Of a DNA stretch of 64,000 bases, positions 23,806 to 36,400 are shown piece by piece (position 1 is the first letter of the stretch; each line of letters opens with the position of its first letter). This DNA comes from Paramyrothecium sp. XJ0827. Taxonomy: Eukaryota; Ascomycota; Sordariomycetes; Hypocreales; Stachybotryaceae. The notes under the pieces are model-generated. The model searched no databases, was not told the origin of the DNA, and was given only the letters and a program-made list of their open reading frames with translations. Where the stretch lies: NCBI GenBank assembly GCA_020881915.1, contig JAJFPB010000013.1:806001-870000 (forward strand), written 5' to 3'. Both the position numbers and the translations under genes were made by a program.

Positions 23806-26446
23806 CTATGTCGGAAAATCAATCGGCGGCGCCTGACTGGTCGGCCTGTCCTTCTCCTTGTCATTCCCGATATGCATCTCCCAGGACTTGGCGTAATAGC
23901 CTTTCTGTGCCAGCAGCTCGTCGTGGGTGCCTTCTTCCACAATTGCGCAGCCATCTCCTCCAAAGACAACAATTTTGTCGGCCTTACGGACGGTAGAGAG
24001 CCGGTGGCTGCAGATCAAGGTTAATACGACAAAACGCGCAACATACACGGAGACGCCCCATGCAGAAGTGAATACTGGACTGAACCTACGCGACGGTGAT
24101 GACTGTGCTCTTGCTCAACTCTCTCGCCATGCTCTCATTGATGTCGGACTCGGTCTGGGAATCGAGCGCGCTGGTGCCCTCGTCAACGAGCACGACCATG
24201 GGATTTTGCAGGAACAAGCGAGCAAGCAGTATTCGCTGGCACTCGCCGCCCGAGAAGCTCCTGCGCCCGTATTAGCAAGGATGCTCTCTATTGGAGCGGG
24301 TTTGGCTTGGGACTACGTACGCTCCATTGGGTCCGGTCTTGGTCTGGTATCCGTCCGGGCGGTCCATAATGGTTTTGTGGATGCCGGCACTCTCGCAGGC
24401 CTTGTATACTTCTTCTATCGTGGCATCCGGTCGTGAGTACTGGACGTTGTAGAGGACTGTATCGTCAAACATGTACGGCTTCTGTTCCATCATGCCGACG
24501 GCATGGTGCAGGCTAAGTCAGGATTAGCACGTTTTCTAGTAGCATGCGAAATATTTTTTCCTTCGCGGGGTGTGGTTGTTGTATTCAGTTACTCACGAAT
24601 TCTTGGAGAGTTCAGCCACATCCTGGCCGTCAATTAGGATGTGCCCTTCTGTCGGGAGGAGTTGTCGCAAGATGAGCTGGAGAAAGGTCGACTTGCCCAC
24701 GCCGCTAGGGCCTACAATGGCTACTTTGGTCCCTTGCTCAATTTTTAGACTTAATTTGGTGATAGTCTCTTCGTTGGAACCCGGATAGGCGAAGGAAACC
24801 TCTTCAAAGCGGACTTCGCCATTGGCGAGTGCTGGATTTAAGTTTCCATCCTGGATGCGTGGCTTTTCTGCCATTAGCTTCTTCAAGCGGAAAGTATCGT
24901 TGAGTTCTTCCAAGAGATTGCTGACAAATGACTTAAAAAAGGTGATAGGCTCCATCAGGGTAGGCCAAAGCCCGAAAAATGCAGTCACAGACCCAATGGT
25001 GGCCTCGGACTCGAGCATCTTGGAAATCACCAAAGCTAAGGCAAGGCCGTGCGAACCCATCTCTATCACTTCGTCGAGGCATAAGTAGAACATATTAGTC
25101 GTTCTGCAATCGCGGGACTTATCCATCGCGTCCGCCACCGCTTTGTTGAAGCGATCAACCTCCCACTGTACATTGTTATGGACAAGTACGGTGGAAATTC
25201 CGCAGATGGCATCTTGACGCCGGCGTTCCCGGATGTTCCGCGACTGGGTTGTCCGGCTGGCACGCGGACCGTACGCATCTATATACTTTTTCTCGGCACA
25301 GAGATAGGCCACGGTCATGCAGAGCACGATCAGCGTCATGTTCGTCCCAAAGTGTGTCCACAAGCCGTACCCGGCGGAGATGAGCGTCGCTAAATTAGGA
25401 AGAAAGCCAAAGATCAACGAGTCAAGCAGCTTGTCCACTTGCCCTGCGTTGTCGATGGCTGCAATGGTGTCCCTAGGTTGGGAGCGGATGTGGAAATAGT
25501 CTAGACCCATCACTTTAGAGTGAACTCTCAATTTGAAATTGGCCTGGCGTTCCAGATCGACGTCGAGCCATAAGAGCGATGACAAAAATCCGAGGCCCAG
25601 ATTCGATTTAAGGAAGTTGAGGACGAGGAAGAATGCGAACTGAGTCCACGGATCTTCCCCCACATTGATCGCGTCGAGAAGCTTGGCTCTCTGGAGTGGC
25701 AGGAGGATACCAACGATGCTTTCGGCCATGAGCAGAACAAAAGTGGCGACGAAGCGTGCCTTTAGCCATGGGTCTGATGGCCATACAAATTCGAGAAAGA
25801 CACGGAATGAAAGCATATAGGGGATCCATCCGCCAAGGTCCTTAGCTTCTTTTTTTACCAACTTCTCGACTTTTGTGTAGTCGGTGGCATCATCCCCATC
25901 GCTGTCATCTTCAAAGTTGGATCGAACCCGCTTGTAGCGGTCATAAAGGGAGGAGCTAAGGAGGAGAGCAAGGAGGACAAATGACAAGATAGCTCTGAAG
26001 AGGAGGAGTGAAGAAAGTATCTCCGTGTACGGCGTAGGCAGCGAGGATCGCAAGAAGACGCGGATCGATGAAGCAAGCTCAACGAGCAGAAGACATAGCC
26101 AAAATGCAATGTCACACATCCGTGAGAAGCCTGTCTCTTTGGTCGAGATTGTTCCCAAGCGGAGGAGGATGAACAAGGCATAGGCGAAATTGGAGACGAT
26201 GGGAGTGTTGTTGGGGAGCTCGCCCCTACTTTTGAGCGACTGAACCAAGAATACGACGATGTCGAAAACATAAGAAACACACAAGAAAGCTGACACGGCT
26301 TTAAAAATGTGTTGGCGTTTGCCGCAGACCGTATCCGTTGTGGCAGTGTTGACCGATATGAAAAATGCACGCAGCGTCGGGTCGACTGTCAGAACAAGGA
26401 GAATTGCGAGGGCCGTGTTCCGGCCATTGTAGAGGAGGTTGTCCAT
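23806..26446 (-). CDS. ABC half transporter, HMT1/ABCB type, four exons, 804 aa
   Basis: Minus-strand exons are 26446-24597, 24512-24321, 24260-24090 and 24007-23806. Introns of 84, 60 and 82 nt have donors GTGAGT, GTACGT and GTAGGT and AG acceptors, and every join keeps the frame. Residues about 1-170 form an extra N-terminal membrane domain with several hydrophobic segments, as in heavy-metal-tolerance (HMT1/ABCB6-like) half transporters. Residues about 225-530 are the six-helix ABC membrane domain, with the family phrase MGLDYFHIRSQPRDTIAAID. The nucleotide-binding domain has Walker A GPSGVGKST (579-587), Q-loop Gln627, a signature FSGGE (683-687, Phe replacing the usual Leu), Walker B VVLVDE (703-708), D-loop SALD (711-714) and H-loop His739. 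It should act as a dimer exporting substrate across the vacuolar or another internal membrane. Known HMT1 homologues move thiol or metal conjugates, but the substrate here is not readable. It is intact and appears functional. Confidence 0.92.
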
Positions 26447-27005
26447 GGGGGTCAGGCGGACTGAAATCAGATATTGAAGGGCAATAGATGTTGGTGCGAG
26501 GGATTTGGAAGTTCAGTGGCGGATGACGGACGGTGCTGAGCTACATTAAATATCTGTCATGACGGTCGACAAGACGAGGCTGCTGCAGCCCATGTAACAA
26601 AAAGAAACAAAAAGAAACAAAGGGGCGTACGTTCAAACTTTCCGGGTCTTGGCTTTGTCAAAGTATACTTCGCCGAGCCCACAGAGCGTGATTTACTATG
26701 TGAGCAAGGCGCAGAACCTAGTTAGAACGGTTGCATTTCCTTCATCAACCCCTGCACTTTCCTCTTCTCTCACGACCCTATTGCTCCCCCATGCTAGCCA
26801 CACCGGCCAAAGGTGCCACCTTCCACAGATGCAATGACGGCATGAAGGTGCACACGTTCCTGTGACCACCCTTGTCATGCTAACCGCACTCCTTGGCGTA
26901 AAACGAGGCCTGGGGTGTCATAGCTATGCACACCTCCTGTACATGCGGATAAGAACAGAGGGGAGGGGTTGCGTGCATGCGAAACCCTGCCACTCGGCAG
27001 CCTGC
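26447..27005. other. Intergenic stretch upstream of the ABC transporter
   Basis: Holds the presumed promoter of the minus-strand ABC gene, a short direct repeat of AAAAAGAAAC near 26600, and the dispersed repeat copy at 26731-26876. No gene seen. Confidence 0.5.
26731..26876 (+). repeat. Dispersed repeat copy B
   Basis: Pairs with 14675-14820 in the same orientation. The shared blocks are described in that entry. It lies in the 5' flank of the ABC transporter gene. Confidence 0.55.
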
Positions 27006-27993
27006 CTATTCGCCTGTACCTGTATCAGCCAGGATGTCTAGCAAAGCATCTATCTTAGCACGCACACCCGACAATACGTCCTTAGGTATAGTACAAAGGT
27101 ACTCAACAAGCCACTTATTGCTAAATGCCACCCTCACATGCTCAACATGTATTTCTTTCTTGCACGAGACGCGAAACGCACAACCTCTTAAATGCACTGT
27201 AACCTGCCCGCTGGCTCATACAGCGTGCTCATCCAGATGTCTTCTATCATTGGATCCAGCCCGTTCCATTGACCTTGGTCTGCCTCCCGACCGATTCCGC
27301 GCCGGCCCAGCGTTTAATCCATAACAGGATCTGGCCTCTGTCTCACTCGCCGGCGTCTGCCCGTGGCGAGTCCTGGTGGCTGATGTTGACGTATTTCGTG
27401 GATGGGTCGATGTGGTCGCTGTCGACGGCGGACTCCCACGCTGCCCTCCAGTCGCGTAGGGTTTCCTGCAGCGACGGGGTCATGTACGCAAGCTTGAGGG
27501 ACATGTACAGGCGGATGCCCGCGTACTCGCGGTATAGGCTAGCGAGCCTGCGCATAGCCTGCCGTGAGGGCCGCTGGGGGTCATAGTGGAGGCCCCTATT
27601 CCGCGTGGGCTTGGATTGGGTGGTGTTCTGCTCGTCGTCGGGTGCCCTTTCGGGTGAGGGCGAGTGACAGGGTGAACGAGCAGAGGCTGTCGACGTCGAA
27701 TGGCCTAAAACGTTACCTACTACGGTATATCTGGGCCAAGGCGTTCGGGGTCGACGCGGTGGTGTGTGTGGAGGCATAGGCGTGACGGGCTGGGGGCCCC
27801 TGCATGCGTCTTGGAACTCAATGGGGGGTCTCGTCGGTCGCGTAGTGTAGCCGTGCGCGACTTGAGGGCTTGAGGATGTCGCAGTGCGGTCTGTCACCAC
27901 CGGCAGCCTCGTCTGGGTGCCGGATGCATTGCGAAGAGGTTGGTTGAGAATGTAATGTGGGCGCTGAGTGGGCATGAAAACTGGTGAAGACAT
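27006..27993 (-). CDS. Uncharacterised Pro-rich protein, possible two-exon gene, 283 aa
   Basis: I do not recognise the family. The first exon starts at ATG 27993 and stays open for 216 codons. Its first 140 residues are rich in Pro, Thr and Arg and likely disordered (for example PHTPPRRPRTPWPRYT). A more ordered helical part follows (RLASLYREYAGIRLYM, then YMTPSLQETLRDWRAAW). A second frame, 27210-27006, reads VHLRGCAFRVSCKKEIHV and DVLSGVRAKIDALLDILA. Splicing from a GTGAGA donor at 27346 to the AG before 27210 joins the two in frame. That 136-nt intron is long for this locus and lacks a clear branch site, so the single-exon 216-aa version (27993-27343) is the main alternative. No neighbour hints at its role. 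Confidence 0.4.
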
Positions 27994-28169
27994 GAACTGA
28001 CCCGTGCTCCAACTAGCCTACCAACTAGCCTTTGGCGGTCTGCATTAGCCTTTATCCATGTCCTGATGTACGGCCAAAGCAGCCAGCTTCAGTGTCCACT
28101 GGTCGTGCAGCTCTTGCTAAGGTACGCCACCAGGGTCGGAAAGCGCCTGAGATTGATTGAACGATGACG

Positions 28170-28430
28170 AGGGCACTCAAGTCGCAGATGTTCCAACCAA
28201 CAGGGCCAGTCTCTCCGGGAGTGGAGAGTTGGTACTTGCTAAAGCCGGGGCCTATTTAATTGACCGGTTTATCGGACGAAAAAGAGGGTTGTTTGCATGC
28301 ACCACGGTGAGGATCTATCATCAGCCCCAGATGCAGTGTTCGATGATCCAAAGCCACGTGCAGGGGATATCATTTGCTATACACCCGGGCTGATCCAGGG
28401 ATCAGGGGGATGGGGTATATTTTGTCCTCG
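28170..28430 (-). repeat. Dispersed repeat, minus-oriented copy
   Basis: Reverse complement aligns with 15165-15430 over about 250 bp with indels. The most conserved part is the 19-base block ATAGCAAATGATATCCCCT and its surroundings. It ends about 60 bp before the Est1-type gene start, so it may contribute to that promoter. Confidence 0.65.
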
Positions 28431-28491
28431 ATTTTGACCTCAACTACAGCAGCTCTGCCACTCTTTTGACAGGCTCCTATTCATCTCCACC

Positions 28492-31400
28492 ATGGGTGGT
28501 GGTCCGAGAATCCCGGAGGCCTCGCCGTGTCTCAAGGCGGTTGGCGCATCAAAAGATGCTCCTGCAGAGTACGTCAAGATGGATTCCATCAACACGACAG
28601 GCACTATGCTGACAAGTAATAACACAATAGCTGCCTTGCGACCGACCCCGTGGCTCACGACACTTCCGAGGCGACAGAGCTCGATGGTGTATCATCGGAG
28701 TGTCCTCAGTCTGATGAGAACGATGCCGGGGGTTTCGAAAGCCGCGAGAACACCGAAGCGGATGACAAGGAGGATGAGAATGACATGTTCCCGGCCGGCG
28801 ACAGTGGCTGCGTCCAAGATGCCACCAATGCCGCCGCTACGGAGGTCCAGACCGTCGAAGCGCGACCGGTGGATGAGTGTGTCAGGCAGCCCGAAACCCG
28901 TCCAATTTCCCAGGAGCAACTGGTAGACGAAGTCAAGGGCATATATGCCGGCTTGATGATAGTCGAAAGCAAATGCATAGAAGTGGATGATAACCACATG
29001 CCCCCAACAGATGGCCCGCCCGACATCACCAGATACCTATTAATGATCCCGAAATCCAAGTTGATACTGCTTCAGAATAGCGAAATGAGACCAGATGGCA
29101 CGGTTCGCGCTTGGTACATCAAGGTTCACAAGGATGCGACAAAAGGAGGCAAGAATCCATGGACTCTCGAATCGACCAAGGACTCGCCTGTGACTAGCGA
29201 GGACTCGTCTACGACCCCGTCCACGACAACAGATACCCTATCCACCACCTCCAAGGACTGTCCTGCGACATCGGAGGAGGACTCTGACCATCCCCGGGTT
29301 CCAGAAAAACCTGCTCCTCAGGTTGGCAGCCGCGAGGATTATCTGCATGGATTCCAGGTGGCTCTGGAGTCGCGTGCCAAGGAACTTGGATGGCCTGAGT
29401 ACGAGGACATAGCCGCAGTCATAATGACGGAAATCGGCCAAGAGGGTCGCCAGAAGGTGGTGGACAGAAAACATCTTCTCGCACACGGAAAGGAGTTGGT
29501 CGACGCAATCTTACGAGACTTAGAGAGCGCCAAAGAGAAAGCAGAGGAGGCTGCTGCACTGGAAGCAGAGCAAGAGGCTGCCCAAGCAAAAGAAGACAAC
29601 AACGACTCGAGCCCCGACCCCGAGGCGACGCCGACCAGGGTGGATGAAATGCTAGATGACACACAGCAGGCGGCTTCTAAGTATATGTCTCCTGTGGAGG
29701 TGGGGACGGCTCTCGAGGAGGAGGCTTTCCAGGAGATGGCTCCTGAGGAGACAGAGGTCGCTTCTAAGGAGACCGCTCCCGAGGAGACAGCTTCTAAGAA
29801 GGCGGAGGCTGAGGGTGCTTTCGAGGAAATAACTCGCGAGGAAGCGGAGGATGATTCTAAGGAGGCCGCTCCCGAGGTGACAAAAACTCCCGAGGGGGTG
29901 GAGGCGGATCTCGACAAGACCGATCATAGGAAAATTACTCCCAAGACCGACCTGCTAACCCTTGTCGAATTCAGGCCACTGAATAACCAGAGTCAGTATA
30001 AAAAGGTGGGCAAGGAATACTGGGTGCTGCTCGATGGCCAATGGATCCTCGGTCTCAGTGGGGAGCAGATGCAGGCACTCACTGCGCTTCACTGCACATT
30101 ACTACACGAACACCACGACTTTTTCCTGGCATTGCAGCACCCCAACGCATCGCCAGCGCTCAAAAGGCTCGCGGTGAAGTATGGCATGCGGGAAAGGAAG
30201 TGGAGGCACGGCATACACTCCCTTCTCGAGGTCTTGCGAAAACGCCTTGTCGAGTCTCAGGAATTTATAGACGGCTTTATTATCCTGGCATATGGTATAA
30301 TGTCTTTGCTGCATGAGACTGTCCCCAGCTTCCTTGAGACCTGGGTCGAATGCAAAGGAGATTTAGCCCTGTACGGGTAAGTAGAGGCGCTGTCTCCGTT
30401 AGGTCTACTATATGGTAGATTGATGTGCTGAAAGAGACTGACGCCCACTGCGTAGAATGCTCACGCAAACTAACGACAAAGAAACTTGGCAGCGCTGGAG
30501 GGACATTGCCAAAGAGGAGTACACTCGATGTCTAAGCAAGGACCCTACGATCGGCCGCATCTACCACCAACTGGCCCTTATGGCGTGGCCCCAGACTCGG
30601 CTTTCGCCCCACGAAGATTTCGACGAAACTGTGTCCCAGTTTTTCTACTACACCAAGTCCCTCGTCGTCAAAGCCCCGTTTTACCGCTCGCGGGAGTCCG
30701 TATTGACCCTCATCAAACCGATTATTGCCCGGAATGAGAAAGAAGCCGAGAAGCCAGCCAGCGACCCCCAGTTCGACAAAGACCATTTCCTTACCGCTGT
30801 TTCCCACCTGATTCTCGCTTCTCTGGAGCCCGAGATTCTCAGGAGAAATGGCTACAAGGACAGGAGGAACGATCATGTCCAGGCTGTCTACGCGGCATTG
30901 GAGAAGATCAAGATTGGTACATCTGCCAAGACATCCAGAATCTGTCCAAGGTATGTGCCTGCCCTGTGAATTGGTCTACTTCCATCTCTGACTGATCACT
31001 TGTAGCCCCCAACTCGGTCTCTTGCTATGCCAGTTGCTGCTAGGAATTCCCCTTGCCGATAAAAGATGGAGCCCGATGATGGCGATGTGGGCCCCCGACT
31101 TTGTGACGGCCGAGGACCGCGCCGATTGCGACGCCATGGCCAACGCGAAGGACATTCATGATGTAACGATTGAGCTGATCCGCACTATGGTCCCCTACCT
31201 CTTGGAGGAGGCAGATACGCGTTACTTACGGGTGTGGGGATTCATCTACGTGATCCTGGTCTTCATGCGCTCCATGAAGACGCGGCCCGAACTGCTGAAT
31301 TGGCTCGGTCCGGCTTTCCACGCTCCGCTTCTGGCATCTTTCCTCAACATGGTTCTGCGTGAGGACGAGACCCGAGGCGGCCTTGCCTTGGAGAGCGCGT

Positions 31401-33483
31401 CCCAGTCGGAACTGGTTACAATTTGCTCGCTGCTCAACGAGAGGGAGAAGCCGGACAAGTACGGGCTCAGTACCGAAGATAACCTCAGGAACTACTTGCG
31501 CGCACAAGAGGAGCAACAAAAGGCAGATCTGGTCAAGAGTACGGCCATGGCCGGAGAGACCGCAGGGGAAGAGGCTACAGCTGAAGATGCCACGGCCACT
31601 ACTCCAGAAGAAAGGACAGTTGCCACTGACGACACCTCAGGAGAGACTACGAGCACAGAAAAAGTGGCCATGGTCACGACAGGAGACACTATAGCCATGC
31701 CAGCAGGGACTCAGACGACAGCGGAAGAGGAAATGGTCGCCCTGGAAGAGTCCACGGCCGCAACAGAAGAGACGGTGACCAGTGACACCGCACACGAGAA
31801 AGACAGGATCACCAGGTTACCGGACCAGGAGCAGGTGTACGCCAACCCACTGCCGGAAGACGTTCTGCTTTGGGGAGTATTCTTTGCCGGAGAGGCTGAG
31901 CCTGACCCCCCTAATAAATCCCTAGAGAAACCTGCCGTGGAGACCGTCGAGGAACCAGCCGTGGAACAACCACAGGAGATATCTTTGACGGATTCAGAGA
32001 CGGACAGTATAGCAGAGAATGGCCCACTAGCGGATCCCGAGTTAGAGGATGAGGCGGAATATGACATTCTAGCGGTGTCTGAGTCGAAGAGTGAAGTACA
32101 GGAAGGGGAGGAGACGAAGAGAGAAGCCATGGAGGTAGCACGAGCAGAAGAAGAGATGAAGTGGGCAGAAGCATTAGAGGCATCACTGGTAGAGGTGGAA
32201 AGGGACGAGGGCGAAAGTGAGGATGCGCTACAGCAAGATGCCCCGACGAAGGAAGTAGAAGCCGAGAAGACACAAGAGGAAGACGAGCAGAAGGTGAGAG
32301 AAGCCGAGGAGGCACGAGTGGCCGAAGAGGAGAGGAAGGAGCTAGAAGCCAAGGAAGCCGAGGAGGCAGAAGTGCAAAGCAAGAAGGGCTGCTCCTTGAT
32401 CCCCCTCTCTTCCCCAACGGCTGGCTCACAAACTCGAAATATGACTACGACGAGACGCAGGTTCGCAGCAACTATGTCCACGACGTCGACACGTATCACG
32501 CTCGGTCCATCCGGTTTTTGCACCTGGCTGGTCAGCTTATCGGCTCTTTCTTCGTCTTTGAGACCGACGAGGAGGGACGCCGCTGGATCAGCGTGCCTGG
32601 GGCCTCATCAGTACCGAAGCCTGACCCCAACAGGATAATGCCGAAAAACGGCGGCGTCAAATCTGTTTACGTCCATCCTTCCTTCCACGCTGCCGAGACC
32701 GAGAGGGAGAGAAAGAGAGCAGAAAGGGCCGAGAGGAGGCAGAAAGAGGAGGAGAGACAGATAGATGCGGAGAGGCAGAAAGAGAAAAAGAATGGAGCCA
32801 ACGCTACTACGGACGTGGCTACAGCTGTCGACGAGAAGTCCGAGGGCTACGCGGAAGAGGTTAGTGCAGCAGCCCAAAACATTCCGGAAGCGAGCCAAAC
32901 CACTTACACGACTGAACAGCAACCTGCGCAATCCGAGAAGCCAATCAGCCACGTCGACGCCAAAGAAGCAACGGAAGTCATAAACGTACCGGCCGAGGTA
33001 CCCAGCACGGCATCAGAGTACGACGACAATGAGCAGATTTCGGCTTATCATATGAAGATGGACAAGGCCATCGGTTTCGGGATGGCCACCGCGACTGCAG
33101 GGAAGCCACTGAGTACCCACGAGGCCGACACAACCGAGGCCGACCCAACCGAGGCAGAGGCTGAAACGACCAACCCAGTGCGAGGCATGGACGACGCCCA
33201 AGGTACGACTGGTAACGATGCAGGTCCGGACGCCGCCGCTGCCACGGACCCGCAGGCCATAGTCCAGCTAAGCGAGGGCGCGCTCGACAACATCTCGGGG
33301 AGGGAGAACACTACCAAGGCTATTAAGCACTGGATAGCCCAAATTCACAGACCTGGCCTGGACAAGGACGGCAGCGTGGGCAAAGATGAGGTCGAGGACG
33401 ACTGGGAACGTCTCAGCGACGAAAGTCACGGAGACGTCAAGGTGGATACGAAGTCTTTGTTTTCGCGCTTGTTCTTCGATTGA
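28492..33483 (+). CDS. Est1-type DNA/RNA-binding-domain protein, multi-exon, about 1,569 aa
   Basis: Exons: 28492-28568, 28631-30376, 30456-30950, 31006-about 32293 and about 32380-33483. The first three introns have donors GTACGT, GTAAGT and GTATGT and clean frame joins. Est1-type landmarks are LVDEVKGIYAGLMIVESKC (about 122), GEQMQALTALHCTLLHEHHD (about 500), WVECKGDLALYG (about 597-608), GRIYHQLALMAWP (about 640), FFYYTKSLVVKAPF (about 669), LPEDVLLWG (about 1055) and LFPNGWLTN (about 1210). Fungal relatives are SMG5-7/EST1-like proteins with a TPR/14-3-3-like fold, linked to telomere or RNA-decay roles; no role is proven here. Long Glu/Ala/Thr-rich insertions (about 170-480, 820-1050, 1065-1200) enlarge it well beyond the family norm. 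The frame must change near 32.3-32.4 kb. An 86-nt GTGAGA...AG intron (32294-32379) would do this but is purine-rich with no branch point, so a frameshift is also possible. Confidence 0.8.
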
Positions 33484-36400
33484 TGTCGATTGATGCGATT
33501 GGAGATGTGAAGAGAGCATATACTTGGATGTAGCATAGGTAACACGGGGACGGAATCTGTGTTCTAGCGATATTTCTATAGGTTGATTAAGTAGTAAACA
33601 GAGATACTTGAGAGATGTTCTACAAAGTATGCGCAGCCGATACTAGGGCAACCTTTTCTGGTTTTCCTAGTTTTTCTCTCTTCTTTGTTCTTTTCATCTT
33701 CATTATACTTTTCCTCTTCCTTGTGATTGTCTCTTTTCTTTTCCCTTTTCTTTTCTTGTTTTGTACATGTCTCTTCTGTCGGTCGACTGGTGAATTTCTC
33801 ACTTCCTTCTTACAAGGGCTCTGCAGCAGGAGTACCTCTAGATAGCTTCTTTGCTCCCTTACTCCGGCTATCAGGGTACTTCCATACGAACGAATAGGTC
33901 TCTATTCCAGCGAATTCGCTAGGGCCTAATAATTAGGTCCCAAGACCTTAGATTGGTCATAGATCCGGCGCGAAAAATAACATATGAGGGGACGAGCCCT
34001 GAAAGGGCCTGCGAATACACCCAGCCCGCAGAAGGCAAGACTTCTAGATGTGATAGTTTTAGCTATGGCCTGGGTGTTTAGGACTTCTAACCGACGAACG
34101 GGTCAAGGTGTTGCCTTCAAAGTAAGGAAGTAGGCGTAAAAGGGAGCTGCCGTACTTCTTGAGTCGTTGGTGCAAGAGATGGCGTTAGCCATGTTCCTTG
34201 GATAACCGAGTATAATAGATACTGCTTTTGGAAAGTTTGTTGGTTCTACTCAGACCGAGCGACCACATCGCCGTGAAACACAACTTATACGAAAGATGGA
34301 GCGCCGCTGGCGGGGTAAACCCCACTTGCCTAAATGGGTGTTCACGATAGCCTCAAGTCTTTTGGGCAAACTTTTCGGCTGTCTTTGCAAATACTAACTA
34401 TTAGGCAAGAGGCCTATTGCTCCCAAAATCGGTACGTACGAAAGATCGACCTCCTTCAGCAGCGAAAATTTCCTCTCCGACCATCATCTAGCAATTCATA
34501 AACAATCATATGCCTTTGCTTGACGTCTCCTCAGCTAGGACCAACTTCCTGCATTTTCCAGGAGAAGAGTAGAGGAACTCCCAAATCAACAACTTGCATC
34601 ACACCGTCGAATGAAGTGCCTCAGGTATTACGTTGTGGAATCCAATCGGTCAAAAGTTGCACCAAAATGTTATCCAAGTGCTTTGAGTGGAAGTCGAAGG
34701 AAGTTGGAAGATATGACAATCGTCGCCGAAGATAAGTCCTCTACTTGGATGCTTCGGGACAAAGCAAGGTCAGAACAGCGTAAAGGGGAAAAAACACGAC
34801 CAAAGACCTTCATCTATGACCCTTTTATGCAACGAAACTTGGTTGCATTGACCCTCGAATGCCTGGGCTCGATAGATCCTATAGTCTTGAAAGCTAGACG
34901 ATCTGTCCAACTTATGGCTGATTCGGCCTACCTCGGTCTGAGCGAGGAGCCAGCGCAATTGCCCCATACCTCCTGTCAAGTAATTATCGGACAGTGTGAT
35001 CCTATTTGCGAGACCAGAACCGAGCAGATGTACCAAGAAACGCAGTGCATGGCGAGCCTCATGTAAAATGGAGCTTGAGCATATCACGTACCTTTCACCC
35101 CGCATGAAGGATTTGCAAAGATGTCTCTCGTGTCATGCCACCTCTTCTCTTGCAGCTTCACGTGGTTAGCCTTGGACGGACGCGGATGTCTTACTGGTAA
35201 GCAAGTCTCAAGCGGCTGCAGGATACCAGCTCTGTGCGCGATTGACTCTTTTCTCTACCGAATCGAGCCCACACGGCTCCTCGCTGACGAGTATGTTTGT
35301 CGGCCGGACTTGACCAACCATCTACGGTGACTTGACTCCATGCTGGCAACGGGTGCGATGTACCTGGTGCATCGCATAACACATCAAGAGAGTTGACTTA
35401 TTGGTCCGACATTCCGTAGTAGGCAATACTATAGATCGGGCGTCCCCCATCTTGTCTCAGATCGTGCCCTGGACCGGCGCACGGAACGCTTCCTGATATA
35501 TTGGAGGACGAAGGTCGACTGCGCGTCGACTGCGCACGGAGCGCCCCCCTCAACGGCAACATGACCCGCAATGGAGTTGATCGAAAACCCCGATGCGTGC
35601 GCCGCATTCTCGGCTCCGTCTACTACGCTGCTGCAAACGCCTCCACACGTCCGAAGCCATCCGGCCTGCTCGTTACATCTGTCTCCTCTAGACCGCCCAA
35701 ACCCCACCATAGCTGAATTTTCAGTCAATTCAGTACATCTTGTTATTGCCGCGAAAACAGTATCTGCGTTCATTTCAAGGATACACAGGTGACCGTAGTG
35801 AAACTCAAGGGACTGGCAAGTTTTGGTGCTTGTTCCAACATGTCCACTAGGGGCCCTTTTTGTTGTAAGGTAGAGGAGCAACTTGTTGATTGATTGAAGG
35901 AAGACAAAGCTATCGCTATTGGAGAGATTTTACATGATCCTTATAGCGTCCCAGCCACTGACTTAAACGTCATACCCTGTATCCTTCAGCACTTTTGTAG
36001 GCACTTGGTTTTCCATGAAGATTTCCGACACACCCTAGCCCACTGAGGGCGGTGTTGTTCTACCCCTGCGTCAGCAGCTAGCGTTAGACTAGCAATAACA
36101 GGAAGCTTCCCGCCGGTGCTGCCTGCCATTAATGCGAGCAAGTGCAGCCGCAAGACCAATAGCCGAGGAAACCTAGTTCACAACCAGCAGGGTGGCCTGT
36201 ATTCTTAGTATTCCGATCCTGAGGCATCTACCCAGGAGAGAAAGCCCGAACTGGTCAGCATCGAAAATTACCTGACTTCGAGACGGCAATGTTTGTTTGG
36301 CCCTGTTGTCTCCCCCCATCACAACGAAACAGGAGGCAATCCAATATGGCAGGATATACAGCAAACGAAGGACGCAGGCGGGCACCCGAATTTGTCTCCA

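Noticed and set aside
29339..29917. 192-codon minus-strand frame, Ser/Ala-rich
   Set aside because: It is the antisense shadow of the Glu/Ala-rich region of the Est1-type gene.
31711..32523. 270-codon minus-strand Ser-rich frame
   Set aside because: Antisense shadow of acidic repeats in the Est1-type gene. The plus strand carries the conserved family blocks.
33655..33800. T/C-rich tract as a promoter or terminator element
   Set aside because: It lies beyond the Est1-type gene with no downstream gene, and low-complexity pyrimidine tracts are common in fungal flanks; no function can be argued.
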